Part shown: positions 8,632 to 17,378 of the stretch, piece after piece
Layout of the letters: the number at the start of each line of letters is the position of its first letter
Numbering within the stretch: position 1 is the stretch's first letter
Position numbers and translations under genes: made by a program
From: Delftia tsuruhatensis
Lineage (GTDB): Bacteria; Pseudomonadota; Gammaproteobacteria; Burkholderiales; Burkholderiaceae_C
Direction of reading: 5' to 3'
NCBI RefSeq assembly: GCF_903815225.1
Contig: NZ_LR813084.1
Span: 4,171,001 to 4,235,000 of the forward strand
Length of the DNA stretch: 64,000 nucleotides
Notes under the pieces: generated by a model
Database searches by the model: none
Seen by the model: the letters and a program-made list of their open reading frames with translations, nothing else
What the model was told of the DNA's origin: nothing

Positions 8632-9648
8632 ATGACGCGCGTGCTCTATGACCTGGACGTGTTGCGCACCTTTTGCACCGGCGTGGAACTGGGCAGCTTC
8701 GCCAAGGCCGCGGACCGGCTGGGCCGCTCCACATCCGCCGTCAGCGCCCAGCTCAAGAAGCTGGAATCCCAGTGCGAAACCCCCTTGCTGCGCAAGTCCG
8801 GCCGGGGGCTGGTGCTCACGGAAGCCGGCGAGACCCTGCGCGGCTACGCCCTGCGCCTGCTGGAACTCAACGACCGGGCCGTGGCCGCCGTGCGCGGCAG
8901 CGAGCTGCGCGGCCTGGTGCGGCTGGGCCTGCAGGAAGACCTTGGCGAAAGCGTGCTGCCCACCGTGCTGGGGCAATTCGCGCGGGCCCATCCCCATGTA
9001 CGCATCGAGGCCAGCGTGGCGCGCAGCCAGGAACTGCGCGAGCGCATCGCCCTGGGGCAATTCGACCTCGCCCTGCTGTGGGATGCCGGCGTCAACCATG
9101 CCTGCCCCCATGGCGAGCACATCCTGAGGCTGCCGCTGCAGTGGATCGGCCCCGCCTCGCCCGACCTGGCCGATGCCGCCTGGGCCCGCACGCTGGCCCA
9201 AGGCACGCCAGGAAGCGAGCCCCTGCCGCTGGCCATGCTGGACGCGCCCTGCCCGCTGCGCGACATCGTGACCACCGTGCTGGACAGGAAAGGCATCGCC
9301 TGGCGCCACGCCTTCAACAGCGCCAGCCTGACCGCCGTCTGGGCCGCCACGGCCGCCGGCCTGGGCATCTCCGTGCGCACGCCGTTCGGCCTGCCAGCGC
9401 ACGTGCGCCCCCTGGACCCGCAGGCCCTGGGCCTGCCCGCCCTGCCCTCCATGGACCTGATCCTGGGCCGCGCCACGCTGCAACCGCAAGAGCCCGTGGA
9501 CCGCCTTGCAGACATCCTGGTCACCGCAGTGCGCGACCACCTGCGCGTGCAGCAAGACGCCATGCCCGTGCGGCCCCAGGGGCCGGGCCACCCAACAATG
9601 GCCCAGGTGACGCCGGGTTCGATGGCGGCCTTGCCCCCAAGTGCCTGA
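8632..9648 (+). CDS. LysR-family transcriptional regulator
   Basis: About 338 residues. The N-terminal winged helix has the LysR pattern (LRTFCTGVELGSFAKAADRL, then STSAVSAQLKKLE) at residues 8-50, and the rest is an effector-binding domain. The start is set at ATG 8632 because AGGAGG lies 6 bases before it; an upstream in-frame ATG at 8614 lacks such a site. It diverges from the broken MFS transporter, the usual arrangement of a LysR activator and its target. The effector is unknown. The target transporter is frameshifted, so the regulator may now be orphaned. Confidence 0.88.
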   Translation: MTRVLYDLDVLRTFCTGVELGSFAKAADRLGRSTSAVSAQLKKLESQCETPLLRKSGRGLVLTEAGETLRGYALRLLELNDRAVAAVRGSELRGLVRLGLQEDLGESVLPTVLGQFARAHPHVRIEASVARSQELRERIALGQFDLALLWDAGVNHACPHGEHILRLPLQWIGPASPDLADAAWARTLAQGTPGSEPLPLAMLDAPCPLRDIVTTVLDRKGIAWRHAFNSASLTAVWAATAAGLGISVRTPFGLPAHVRPLDPQALGLPALPSMDLILGRATLQPQEPVDRLADILVTAVRDHLRVQQDAMPVRPQGPGHPTMAQVTPGSMAALPPSA

Positions 9649-9672
9649 CGCGGCCGACGCGCCGCAAGCCCC

Positions 9673-11073
9673 TCAATCCTTGAGCAACCGCGCCTTCACC
9701 GTCCGCCCCTTGATCTTCCCGCTGTTGAGCCGGGCAACCACGTCATGCGCGATCTTGCGATCCACGGCCACATAGGTCGCGAACTCGTTGATGTCGATCT
9801 TGCCCACTTGCTCGCGCGTGTAGCCCAGGTCGGCGGTAAGAGCGCCCAGCACGTCGCCCGGGCGGATCTTGTCCTTGCGGCTGGCATTGATGTGGATGGT
9901 CGCCCTGGATGGCAGCAGCCGGCCACCGGGCGTGGGCGTCAGCTCGTCCAGCGGGTACCAGACGGACGGGCTGCCCTGCATCTGCTCGATGTTGCCGACC
10001 GCGCCCATCTCGTCCATCGTCGCGAGGCTGAGCGCCAGACCTTTCTGGCCGGCGCGGCCTGTGCGGCCGATGCGATGTACGTGCACCTCAGGGTCGGGCG
10101 TGATGTCCACGTTGATGACGGCGCCCAGATTCGTCACATCGAGCCCGCGCGCCGCCACATCGGTGGCCACCAGCACCGAGCAACTGCCGTTCACGAAACG
10201 CACCAGCACCTGGTCACGGTCACGCTGCTCCAGATCGCCATGCAGCTCCAGCGCGCTGTAGCCCTGGGCTTGCAGCAGCTCGGCCAGGGCCCGGCAGCGC
10301 GCCTTGGTATTGCAGAAGGCCAGCGTGCTCTCGGGCCGGAAATGCTCCAGCAGGCGCGCCACCGAAGGCAGCCGTTCTTCCTTGTCCACCTCGTACCAGC
10401 GCTGTTCGATCTGCTCGCCGCTGTGCTGCGCGGCGACCTTGACCGTGACCGGGTCACGCATGAATCGCGCGGCCAGCTTGGCAATGCCTTCAGGGTAGGT
10501 TGCGGAGAACAGCAAGGTCTGGCGCTGCGCAGGGCACTGCCTGGCGACCTTGGCGATGTCATCGACGAACCCCATGTCGAGCATGCGATCCGCTTCGTCG
10601 AGCACCAGGGTGTTCAGCGAATCCAGGTTCAGATTGCCCCGATCCAGGTGATCCATCACACGGCCGGGCGTGCCGACGATCACGTGCGCGCCGTTCTCCA
10701 GGCTCGCGCTCTGGCCGCGCAGCGGAACGCCACCGGACAAGGTCACCACCTTGACGTTGTCTTCCGCACGCGCCAGGCGGCGGATCTCCGTCGTCACCTG
10801 ATCGGCCAGCTCGCGCGTGGGGCACAGCACCAGGCCCTGTACCGAGAAATTGCGCGTATCCAGCTTGGCCAGCAGCGCCAGGGCAAAGGCCGCGGTCTTG
10901 CCGCTGCCGGTTTTTGCCTGCGCGATCACATCCTTGCCTTCAAGAGCAGGGGGCAGGCTGGCGAGCTGGATCGCCGTCATTTCAAGATAGCCAAGCCGCT
11001 CAAGGTTCGCGAGCGTTGCAGGCGAAAGCGCAAGTTTGTGGAAGGAGTTGGGGGAGGCCGGGGCAAGAGTCAT
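9673..11073 (-). CDS. dbpA: ATP-dependent RNA helicase DbpA
   Basis: 466 residues with all DEAD-box motifs in order: Q-motif region, AKTGSGKT (motif I, about 53-60), PTRELA, TPGR, DEAD (about 158-161), SAT, and HRIGRTGR (motif VI, about 335-342). The final 75 residues match the DbpA-type RNA-binding domain that anchors the enzyme to 23S rRNA hairpin 92. It acts in large-subunit ribosome assembly. Length and domain order are normal. It converges with the LysR gene, with only 24 bases between the stops. Confidence 0.9.
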   Translation of the reverse strand: MTLAPASPNSFHKLALSPATLANLERLGYLEMTAIQLASLPPALEGKDVIAQAKTGSGKTAAFALALLAKLDTRNFSVQGLVLCPTRELADQVTTEIRRLARAEDNVKVVTLSGGVPLRGQSASLENGAHVIVGTPGRVMDHLDRGNLNLDSLNTLVLDEADRMLDMGFVDDIAKVARQCPAQRQTLLFSATYPEGIAKLAARFMRDPVTVKVAAQHSGEQIEQRWYEVDKEERLPSVARLLEHFRPESTLAFCNTKARCRALAELLQAQGYSALELHGDLEQRDRDQVLVRFVNGSCSVLVATDVAARGLDVTNLGAVINVDITPDPEVHVHRIGRTGRAGQKGLALSLATMDEMGAVGNIEQMQGSPSVWYPLDELTPTPGGRLLPSRATIHINASRKDKIRPGDVLGALTADLGYTREQVGKIDINEFATYVAVDRKIAHDVVARLNSGKIKGRTVKARLLKD

Positions 11074-12021
11074 GGCGGCATTTTAAAGTTGGCGGTTTGA
11101 AGACCGAAGCGCTACGGCAAGTGGCGGGCGGGAGGCTGCGTCCCTGCGGGTTGCCCGGCTACGGAGCCGTTTGCGGCGTTGCCCCCTTCGTTGGCGCGGC
11201 GCCAGAGAACAACCACGGCGGCCACGTGCTGCACCACAAGCGGATGCCCACCGCCCAGCAGCGGCAAGATCCGCAAGTCACCCGGCGCCACCTCGGTGCC
11301 GCCTACCCGCACACCGGATTCCAAGATCAGAGCCCTGCCTTTCGGTTGTCCCGTGTGCGGTTGGCATGAAGAACCCGGTTGGCCTTGTTGCCACCGTCTT
11401 TCCTGAGTTCGTCGCCCGGCGCCAAAAGGAGCGCGCGGACGGGGGCCGTCAAGGGAGAAGCGCCAGGTGGGTGCGGCCCGCAGCGCAGCGAGGACACGGC
11501 CTGGTGCGCCTTGGCGGCCCACGGGAGCGGGCTACGGTCCCGGCAAAGGTGACGCACTCAGGAAAGACGGCTGAACAGGCAACGGCCTGTTCTGCTTGCC
11601 CAGCGCACGGCAAGCGAAGCGCGCAGGCTCGGATCGTGATCCGGGCCGTAGGCGTCTGAGCCGAGCGCGGCGAGGGGATGCGGGAAGCCCGCAGGGGCGA
11701 GCCCCGTCAGAGGCTAGATGCGCAGCACGAGCGCACGGCCGGCCCTGGCCGGCAGACGCACCAGGTCATCATCTGGCCGTGCCGGCGCAGCCGGGACGGC
11801 GGGGTTGCAGGGACGCCAAGCGGGCGCGACGGGGAGTGCCCGCGGGCATTCCCCTGGAGGGCAAGCGCAGCGCGCGGGCCTGGCCAGCCGGGCCGGAGGC
11901 GTCAGCCGAAGGGAACGATGGAGCCCGCAGGGGGCAAGACCCCGAAGGGGGCTTGATGCGCAGCACGACAGCGCGGCCCGGCTTCGCCGGGCGACGCCCA
12001 GGGTTCGACGGATCAGGAAGA
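11074..12021. other. Gene-poor stretch, probable mobile-element remnant
   Basis: About 950 very GC-rich bases without a gene I can support. Overlapping frames on both strands are Arg/Ala-rich. Two minus-strand fragments read protein-like over short spans (around 11150-11330 and 11327-11410) but are in different frames, as in an eroded gene. The right half contains the repeated hairpin modules listed separately. The neighbouring higBA pair and IS element fit a former mobile-element segment. Confidence 0.45.
11690..11990. repeat. Two related hairpin modules about 237 bp apart
   Basis: GATGCGCAGCACGA occurs at 11718-11731 and 11955-11968. Each copy is preceded by a G/C-rich inverted stretch (GGGGC...GCCCC-like) and followed by a hairpin (GGCCGGCCCTGGCCGG in the first; CCCGGCTTCGCCGGG in the second). 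Similar sequence surrounds both over about 60 bases. Role unknown; possibly structured non-coding repeats of an integrative element. Confidence 0.55.
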
Positions 12022-12050
12022 TTGATTCGTGATGCGCTACACGCTACAAT
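12022..12050 (+). promoter_or_regulatory. Sigma-70 promoter of higBA
   Basis: TTGATT at 12022-12027 and TACAAT at 12045-12050 are separated by exactly 17 bases, close to the sigma-70 consensus. The expected transcription start near 12057 leaves only about two bases before the higB ATG at 12059, so the message would be nearly leaderless. Confidence 0.65.
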
Positions 12051-12058
12051 ATGACATC

Positions 12059-12337
12059 ATGATAAAGAGCTTCAGACACAAAGGGCTGCAGCAGTATTTC
12101 GAGACGGGGAGCAAGGCGGGAATTCAGCCGGCCCATGCCGTTCGCCTGCGTCTGCAACTGGCCGCGTTGAACCAGGCGACCAAGCCCGAAGATATGGCGG
12201 CCCCGGCCTGGGCGCTGCATGCCTTGAAAGGGAGCCTGCAAGGGCACTGGGCCATCAGCGTCAATGGCAACTGGCGCATGGTTTTCATGTTTGAAGGAAC
12301 CGATGCCGTATTGGTGGACTACCTCGACTACCACTGA
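12059..12337 (+). CDS. higB: HigB-like toxin (RelE superfamily ribosome-dependent RNase)
   Basis: The start at ATG 12059 gives 92 residues beginning MIKSFRHKGLQQYFETG, the typical start of the HigB/killer protein family; an upstream in-frame ATG lies inside the promoter. The C-terminal part has LKGSLQGHWAISVNGNWRMVF, the conserved core with the catalytic Arg region. HigB cleaves mRNA on the ribosome. It is encoded 5' of its antitoxin, the order characteristic of higBA, with 9 bases between them. Confidence 0.9.
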   Translation: MIKSFRHKGLQQYFETGSKAGIQPAHAVRLRLQLAALNQATKPEDMAAPAWALHALKGSLQGHWAISVNGNWRMVFMFEGTDAVLVDYLDYH

Positions 12338-12346
12338 GAGAACGAT

Positions 12347-12634
12347 ATGAGCAAGATGCACAACCCCCCCCACCCTGGCGAAGTCCTGCGCGAGTACCTC
12401 GGGGATATCACCGTCACGGACGCCGCCCAGCAGCTCGGCGTGAACCGCGTGACGCTGACGCGCATTACTTCCGGACACTCGGGGATCTCCCCCGACATGG
12501 CATTTCGGCTGGCCAGCGCGTTTGGCACGAGCCCGGAACTGTGGGCCGGCATGCAAATGCAGTATGACTTGTACAAGGCCAGCAAGGCAAAGCGGCCGCG
12601 CATCCATCGCTTCGCCTCCGCAGTCGTGGCATAG
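12347..12634 (+). CDS. higA: HigA-like antitoxin (XRE family)
   Basis: 95 residues. It starts with the family signature HPGEVLREYLGD and carries a helix-turn-helix at about residues 22-58 (AAQQLGVNRVTLTRITSG) followed by the SPELWAGMQMQYDL segment typical of HigA. It neutralises HigB and represses the shared promoter. The IS element begins only 14 bases after its stop without damaging it. Confidence 0.9.
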   Translation: MSKMHNPPHPGEVLREYLGDITVTDAAQQLGVNRVTLTRITSGHSGISPDMAFRLASAFGTSPELWAGMQMQYDLYKASKAKRPRIHRFASAVVA

Positions 12635-12648
12635 GCGCACCCAAAAGA

Positions 12649-13674
12649 CTTAGATGTTCAGTCCCACAGTGAGATGGTGCGGATGAAGTCTAAAGCGGCT
12701 TGGATCTTTTTCCCATGCCTCGCAAATCGCCCGGAATGGTGTCTTCCACCTGAGCGCTTTCAAGTGCTTGCCGAAGTTGTAGCTTTGAACGAAGGCCTGG
12801 ACATGCTCCCGTAGCTGCTCCAGTCCCTCGTACTCGTACGCCTTTATCGTGGATTCCTTGATGGTCCGGTTCATGTGCTCGACCATGCCGTTCGTCCAGG
12901 GGTGATATGGCTTGGTGTGCCTTTTATCGACACCGTTGAACTTGCAGATGCGTTCAAAGATGTGACCGATGCATGTGTCGGTGACGCCGCCTCTGAAGCG
13001 TTCTTGTCCCGTAAAGGCCATGCCGTTGTCCGTCAGAACGGTATGTATGCGGTACGGGAAGGCCACAAGCACCTGCCGAAGGAACTGTGCTGCATTGGCT
13101 TTCGTGGCCCTGTCAAAGAACGCGACATGCGTGAATTTTGTGACGCGATCTATGGCGACAAACATGTGCTGTCTGCCACTGGAGATCTTCATTTCAGCGC
13201 TGTCGATGTGCACGAAGCCCAGCGTCGTTTCTTCAAACTTTCCGTGCCTTCGTGGCAGGTGCGTTACGGGTTGTCGGCTGATTCCGTGACGCTGCAGGCA
13301 TCGATGCAAGGCGCTGCGGCTGAGCTTGGGTGCTGTCTCCAGGAGCTGTCCCATGAGATCGTCCAGCGACAAATGCCCTTGCTTGCGTAACGCAATTGCC
13401 AGATGTTCTTGCTCTTGAGAAAGATGCCGGCTTGCTCTGTCCCGAGGACCCATAGGCTCGTCGAGCACCGAGGTGCGGGCACGCCACTTGGCCACGGTCT
13501 TGGGATTGATGCCGTAGAGCTTGGCCAAGGACCGATGGGAGCCGGCCGCTAGCTGGAGCTCTGCGCGGATACGCGGCGTTGTGCGGGCGCTGCCATGCAG
13601 GCGGATTGCCATAGTGCTTTCTCCTGTTCCAGGCTGAAGAATGCACCATGACTTCCTGGGACCGTACATCTAAG
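12649..13674 (-). mobile_element. IS481-family insertion sequence
   Basis: About 1.03 kb bounded by imperfect inverted repeats. The left end reads CTTAGATGTTCAGTCCCA and the right end, on the other strand, CTTAGATGTACGGTCCCA; similarity continues to ATGGTGC about 30 bases in. TGT at the inner edge is typical of IS481 ends. The element carries one transposase gene on the minus strand. I cannot see a clean direct target duplication, because the outermost bases are themselves inverted (CTTAGA/TCTAAG), so exact ends are uncertain by about 6 bases. Confidence 0.8.
12650..13612 (-). CDS. IS481-family DDE transposase
   Basis: The start is ATG 13612 with GGAGAA upstream, giving 320 residues beginning MAIRLHGSARTTP. 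The N-terminal helix-turn-helix (SLAKLYGINPKTVAKW) is followed by an rve/DDE core. The acidic residues are visible as HIDSAEM, LTDNGMAFTG and NGMVEHMNRTIKE. No interrupting stop, so the element may be active. The TAA stop lies within the left inverted repeat. Confidence 0.85.
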   Translation of the reverse strand: MAIRLHGSARTTPRIRAELQLAAGSHRSLAKLYGINPKTVAKWRARTSVLDEPMGPRDRASRHLSQEQEHLAIALRKQGHLSLDDLMGQLLETAPKLSRSALHRCLQRHGISRQPVTHLPRRHGKFEETTLGFVHIDSAEMKISSGRQHMFVAIDRVTKFTHVAFFDRATKANAAQFLRQVLVAFPYRIHTVLTDNGMAFTGQERFRGGVTDTCIGHIFERICKFNGVDKRHTKPYHPWTNGMVEHMNRTIKESTIKAYEYEGLEQLREHVQAFVQSYNFGKHLKALRWKTPFRAICEAWEKDPSRFRLHPHHLTVGLNI

Positions 13675-13961
13675 CCTGAGCACGAAAAATATATGGCTCA
13701 CCATCGAGCGGAGGAATTCAAGAGCGAGTGACTGAATCTCCGCCGAGTTCTCAAACCCCACTACTCCTATGCTTGGCATTATGAAAAGCCAACCCCTCGT
13801 GATCACTTGAAAAAATTGGCACAGGATGGCGGCATCGTCCGACTATCATCGCAGTCTTGGAGACTATTAATACTGGTAACCAAGCACAGCTCATCAAATA
13901 TTTGTACCCGAGAGATAAATAACAATATTTCATTTTTCAATTCAGAGCAAGAATTTTAATT

Positions 13962-14819
13962 TCACTTATACTCAATGGATGAAAAAATAGGACTAGTCTC
14001 GATTGAAATCGTGAATTCTGAAGTGGAATAAATGTATCTAAATTCTTTATTTTGTTTCTGGAAAAGAAGCAATGACCCTTCAGAACTTGCAATTACTGTC
14101 GCCAGGCCTGAGAAGTTTCTTGTTATCGTTTTCTGCGGCTCTTGATCTCGCAGCAGGCTTGCACGCATGGTTCCTAGGAAAAATGCCACAACAACAAGCG
14201 CCGATGTCATCGTAACAAATAAAGCTGATGCAGCACGTCCAAAGTATGATGGACGGTTTTTTATCTTCTCTAAAAATATTACCAATCTGGGCTGAAGAAA
14301 ATACCCAGATCTAATCAATCCAGAAATCAACACACACAATATTGAAAAAATAAGCCCAACACCCGAAATCCAAGTAATAGCAAATTTCACATAAATCGCA
14401 AGCATCAGCAGTAAGAAAAAAGAAAATTGAATAAAAAACCACAAGTACCCCTCCAATCTAATTGTTCTACTATGCTCTCTAACAAATTTACGTCGACGCC
14501 GAAAGTCCAATTCCCTACTAAATCCGCGCTCCAATCTATCCACCAACGCGAGCCCAGGCAAAACAAAAGGCTGCAGCATCGAAGTTAAAACTCGCGCAAT
14601 AACCGCACAAAGAAAAACATAAAACAGAAACGTAGCTGTCACGCTTTTTGCAAGCGGCAGCCCAGCCACCGCAACAATCTGAAGCGGCACTTTAACTAGG
14701 AATCCGGCATAATGCGCCAACGACAAAGAAATGACTGCCAAGATTCCACTAACTATTGGCACCTTGTGAGTGCGTGCTTCATTAAACCAGCTTCGCCCGG
14801 TATACAAATAGAACTTCAT
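13962..14819 (-). CDS. Hypothetical polytopic membrane protein, 285 aa
   Basis: AT-rich compared with the flanking chromosome, marking the start of the accessory island. Five or so hydrophobic segments are visible (about residues 22-45, 58-80, 122-145, 148-170 and 195-218), with a basic loop near 95-115 (RRRRKFVREHSR) that should be cytoplasmic. The last 65 residues are soluble. No family recognised. It is on the minus strand like the integron cassette genes, but I find no attC after its stop, so I cannot call it a cassette. Confidence 0.65.
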   Translation of the reverse strand: MKFYLYTGRSWFNEARTHKVPIVSGILAVISLSLAHYAGFLVKVPLQIVAVAGLPLAKSVTATFLFYVFLCAVIARVLTSMLQPFVLPGLALVDRLERGFSRELDFRRRRKFVREHSRTIRLEGYLWFFIQFSFFLLLMLAIYVKFAITWISGVGLIFSILCVLISGLIRSGYFLQPRLVIFLEKIKNRPSYFGRAASALFVTMTSALVVVAFFLGTMRASLLRDQEPQKTITRNFSGLATVIASSEGSLLLFQKQNKEFRYIYSTSEFTISIETSPIFSSIEYK

Positions 14820-15525
14820 AAAAATCCATTTTAATGTTAAATAGCACGATTATTCCAGCAAAGGTTAAATAGACCAAAACTGAAATACTACCAGCAAGCG
14901 GTTCACAAACTAGCACAATCTATCTCCTCGGAGGACATCAGGTACTCCCTGAGCCGGAATCCCCGTTATAGGAAAGCTCACTCTGGAAAGATACGGATCG
15001 AGGTGACCGTTAGCCCCCGTACCAGTTGAACAGAAGATCAATTGTTGGGGGCAGAACTACTCCCGTCAATCCATGCCCTGCACCACCTAACACTTGAACA
15101 AAATCCCCGCGCCATCACGCCCTCAGCACCAAACGCGCAATGCCGCCATAGCAGGCGATCTGCTGGCCGCACCATTCGACGTGGTAGGTACCTCTCAAGG
15201 AGAAATGAGTGTCCACAAGCGCCTGGCCGAGATGCAGGGCTGTGCAGCGAACGCCGTCAACCAGCCAAAAAGCAGCCGCTCAGAGGGGCGGGACAATTCG
15301 GCCACAAGCGATCTTTCGCTGAGAGCGCAAGCGCTGCCTAATCACCGTCATACACGGCTGCTTAGCAAAACCAGTAGCAGCCCGGCGACGTTTAAACCCA
15401 TGCCGGCCATGATATGTAGCGTCAGTGGTTCTCGATGGCCAACGTCCAAACGCACTTCGAGCGCCTGATCGGCTGCTGGCGGCATACTGCGTGGGAGAAC
15501 AAGACAGACCAGCCAAGGAGGGCGG
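14820..15525. other. Intergenic stretch with an immunity-gene remnant
   Basis: About 700 bases without an intact gene. The part at 15055-15195 is a degenerate copy of the Imm10-like gene found at 21087-21530. The part at 15197-15265 repeats non-coding sequence found at 21612-21690. The remainder shows nothing I recognise. Confidence 0.6.
15055..15195 (-). pseudogene. Internally deleted remnant of an Imm10-like gene
   Basis: The sequence GCGCAATGCCGCCATAGCAG and the following 40 bases match the segment around 21296-21352 of the Imm10-like gene with few changes (CATTCGACGTGGTAGGT is identical). It then jumps directly to sequence matching 21612, skipping about 260 bases. No open frame survives across it. 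This is a second, decayed copy of the same cassette region. Confidence 0.7.
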
Positions 15526-16605
15526 ATGCGGGTGATGCAGGATGCGGCGGATGGGTTGAGAGGGGCTGTCCTGAAGGTGATCGAGGCTGCGGCATCGGGC
15601 GCGCCCGGTGAAGCGGCCAAGGCGGCTTTGGCGGAGCGGACAGAGGCTCTGCCTCTGGACCGCATGGCGCAGTGGGAGCAGGTGATACGGAGCGCTGTGG
15701 ATGCATACCGCGGGGCGAGACCGGTCGGCAAGCATTTGCTTCGCAATCCGGGCACGGCATGGATTGCCTTGTGCAGCGGCAGTGGTTTCGACCGGGAGCA
15801 TGCGCTGCGTGCCGTGCTGGCCGGGCCTGCGGCGCCTACCTTGTGGACCTTGGTGTTGAAGCGCTGGTTGCCGCGTGTGGGCCGCGCGACCAGTGAGGCA
15901 GTGCCTCCCGTGAGTGTCTTCGTGCTGGCGCTGGCAGTGCGTCGGCTGAACGACTGGGTTCCGCAGGTGCGCAGCGCGGCCAGGCAGTGCCTGCCGGCGC
16001 TGGCCACCGCCGCTGGATCGGAAAAGACAGCGCAAGCCCTCAGGGCGGCGCTGCCTTTCTGGACGGAGTGGGGCCGCCTGGAGACGGTGGACCGGCAGGT
16101 ACTGGATCAGTTGCTGGAGCAACCCGGAGTTGCAGAGGGAATACGGCACATGGTGATCTCCGGAACATCGGGCCCGATGGCCGAGCTGCTGGCGCAAGTG
16201 TCACGAACAGCGGTGCTGGATGTGCACTGGAACACGATTGCGCGGGATGCGATCCAGCCCGCTGTGCGTGCGCGGGCCTATCGCGCACTGCTGACGGGCA
16301 AAGTGCGCTGGTTGAAGGAGCGCCGCTGGCAGTGGATTGACAAGGGGCTTTATCTGGGCCGAATGGAAGCGGTCTTCGGGCAGCGACACCTGGATGTCAC
16401 CGCGCCCTTTCTGGAGACCCTGGCCAGCGCTGCCAGCGACCGCTGCGCCTATGTACGGCGGGAGGCTGCCGAGGCGCTGGCCCGTGAGATGAAGGCGCTG
16501 GGCGGCACGGCGCTGCCCATTGCCTTGCAACTGGCGGCGGACCCGGCGCCATCCATCGCTCAACGGGGCCGCTATGTTCTGGAGCGGCTGGAGCCGGGAG
16601 GTTGA
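15526..16605 (+). CDS. HEAT-repeat-like protein, 359 aa
   Basis: 359 residues, GC-rich and intact, on the plus strand inside a region of mostly minus-strand accessory genes. The protein is almost entirely helical with repeated pairs such as VRSAARQCLPALATAAG and YVRREAAEALAREMKALGG, the pattern of HEAT/armadillo-like repeats. No signal peptide or membrane segment. Such proteins are scaffolds; a partner cannot be named from the sequence. Base composition matches the core chromosome. Confidence 0.7.
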   Translation: MRVMQDAADGLRGAVLKVIEAAASGAPGEAAKAALAERTEALPLDRMAQWEQVIRSAVDAYRGARPVGKHLLRNPGTAWIALCSGSGFDREHALRAVLAGPAAPTLWTLVLKRWLPRVGRATSEAVPPVSVFVLALAVRRLNDWVPQVRSAARQCLPALATAAGSEKTAQALRAALPFWTEWGRLETVDRQVLDQLLEQPGVAEGIRHMVISGTSGPMAELLAQVSRTAVLDVHWNTIARDAIQPAVRARAYRALLTGKVRWLKERRWQWIDKGLYLGRMEAVFGQRHLDVTAPFLETLASAASDRCAYVRREAAEALAREMKALGGTALPIALQLAADPAPSIAQRGRYVLERLEPGG

Positions 16606-16816
16606 AGGCGCGTGTGCGGGCAAGTCAATCGCGGGATGGTGTGGCCCATCTTCCCGCACCGCGCGTCACCGTCCGCCAGCGAAGGCACCCATGCCGCCAG
16701 CCCATGCTGAAAGGGATCAGTTCCGAAGGCTGAGGTGACCATCTGATAGACAGAATGCGGCCAACTGCAGACCTTCGTTGCTACCTCCTGTTTTTCCTAT
16801 AGCCTCCACGAATACG

Positions 16817-17149
16817 ATGATGCACTCGGACCCCGATAACAGCGATGCGGTGCGACTCGACGCGATGTTGCTTGGAATTCTTCGGGAAAAAGAGACCAGT
16901 GAGTACGTCGACTACGTATTTGTCGCCGACGTCTGGGGCGATGACCCCCGTAGAAAAGGGCGCCTCATGCTCACCGGCCAACAGCGCGGACTTTTTCGCA
17001 TTGACAAGGTCTCCTCGCGAGCCAGCTTGTTGAGACCGATGGTCGGCGATGAGGGCGGCAAGCGCTTCCAGCGGGCAGCGCACACGGTGACAAGCGAGCG
17101 CCTGCGAACGGGAAGCTTTCCTGAGGGATCGCAGTATGCAAGTGGCTGA
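16817..17149 (+). CDS. Hypothetical protein, about 110 aa
   Basis: Starting at one of the two ATGs at 16817 or 16820, the frame gives a soluble protein. It has acidic N-terminal sequence, YVDYVFVADVWGDDP near residues 31-45 and a basic second half. No domain recognised and no clear ribosome site, so the start is tentative. A 150-bp MITE-like element begins 11 bases after its stop. Confidence 0.5.
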   Translation: MMHSDPDNSDAVRLDAMLLGILREKETSEYVDYVFVADVWGDDPRRKGRLMLTGQQRGLFRIDKVSSRASLLRPMVGDEGGKRFQRAAHTVTSERLRTGSFPEGSQYASG

Positions 17150-17160
17150 TTCAGGTCTAA

Positions 17161-17310
17161 CAGGCTGTTGAAATTCGACTTCAACTCCCACCGGGCCTCG
17201 AGGTCGGCCTCATAGAACGCGCTGTAGGCGATTTTTTCGAACCCACCAAGGGGTCCATGACCCTCAAAATGGTTGTGTTGCAGCACCGAAAATCGTTTTT
17301 CAACAGCCTG
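17161..17310. mobile_element. MITE-like element, 150 bp, with 4-bp target repeats
   Basis: CAGGCTGTTGAAA at 17161-17173 is repeated in inverted orientation at 17298-17310. The element is flanked on both sides by the direct repeat CTAA (17157-17160 and 17311-17314). It contains no gene. The ends resemble those of transposase-encoding insertion sequences that make 4-bp duplications, so it looks like a non-autonomous derivative mobilised in trans. Confidence 0.75.
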
Positions 17311-17378
17311 CTAAAGCCTCAAAGCGGCCACAACCGGCCGCCTGCGGCACAGGCAGAATCTCCCCTTCAAGCTGACAT

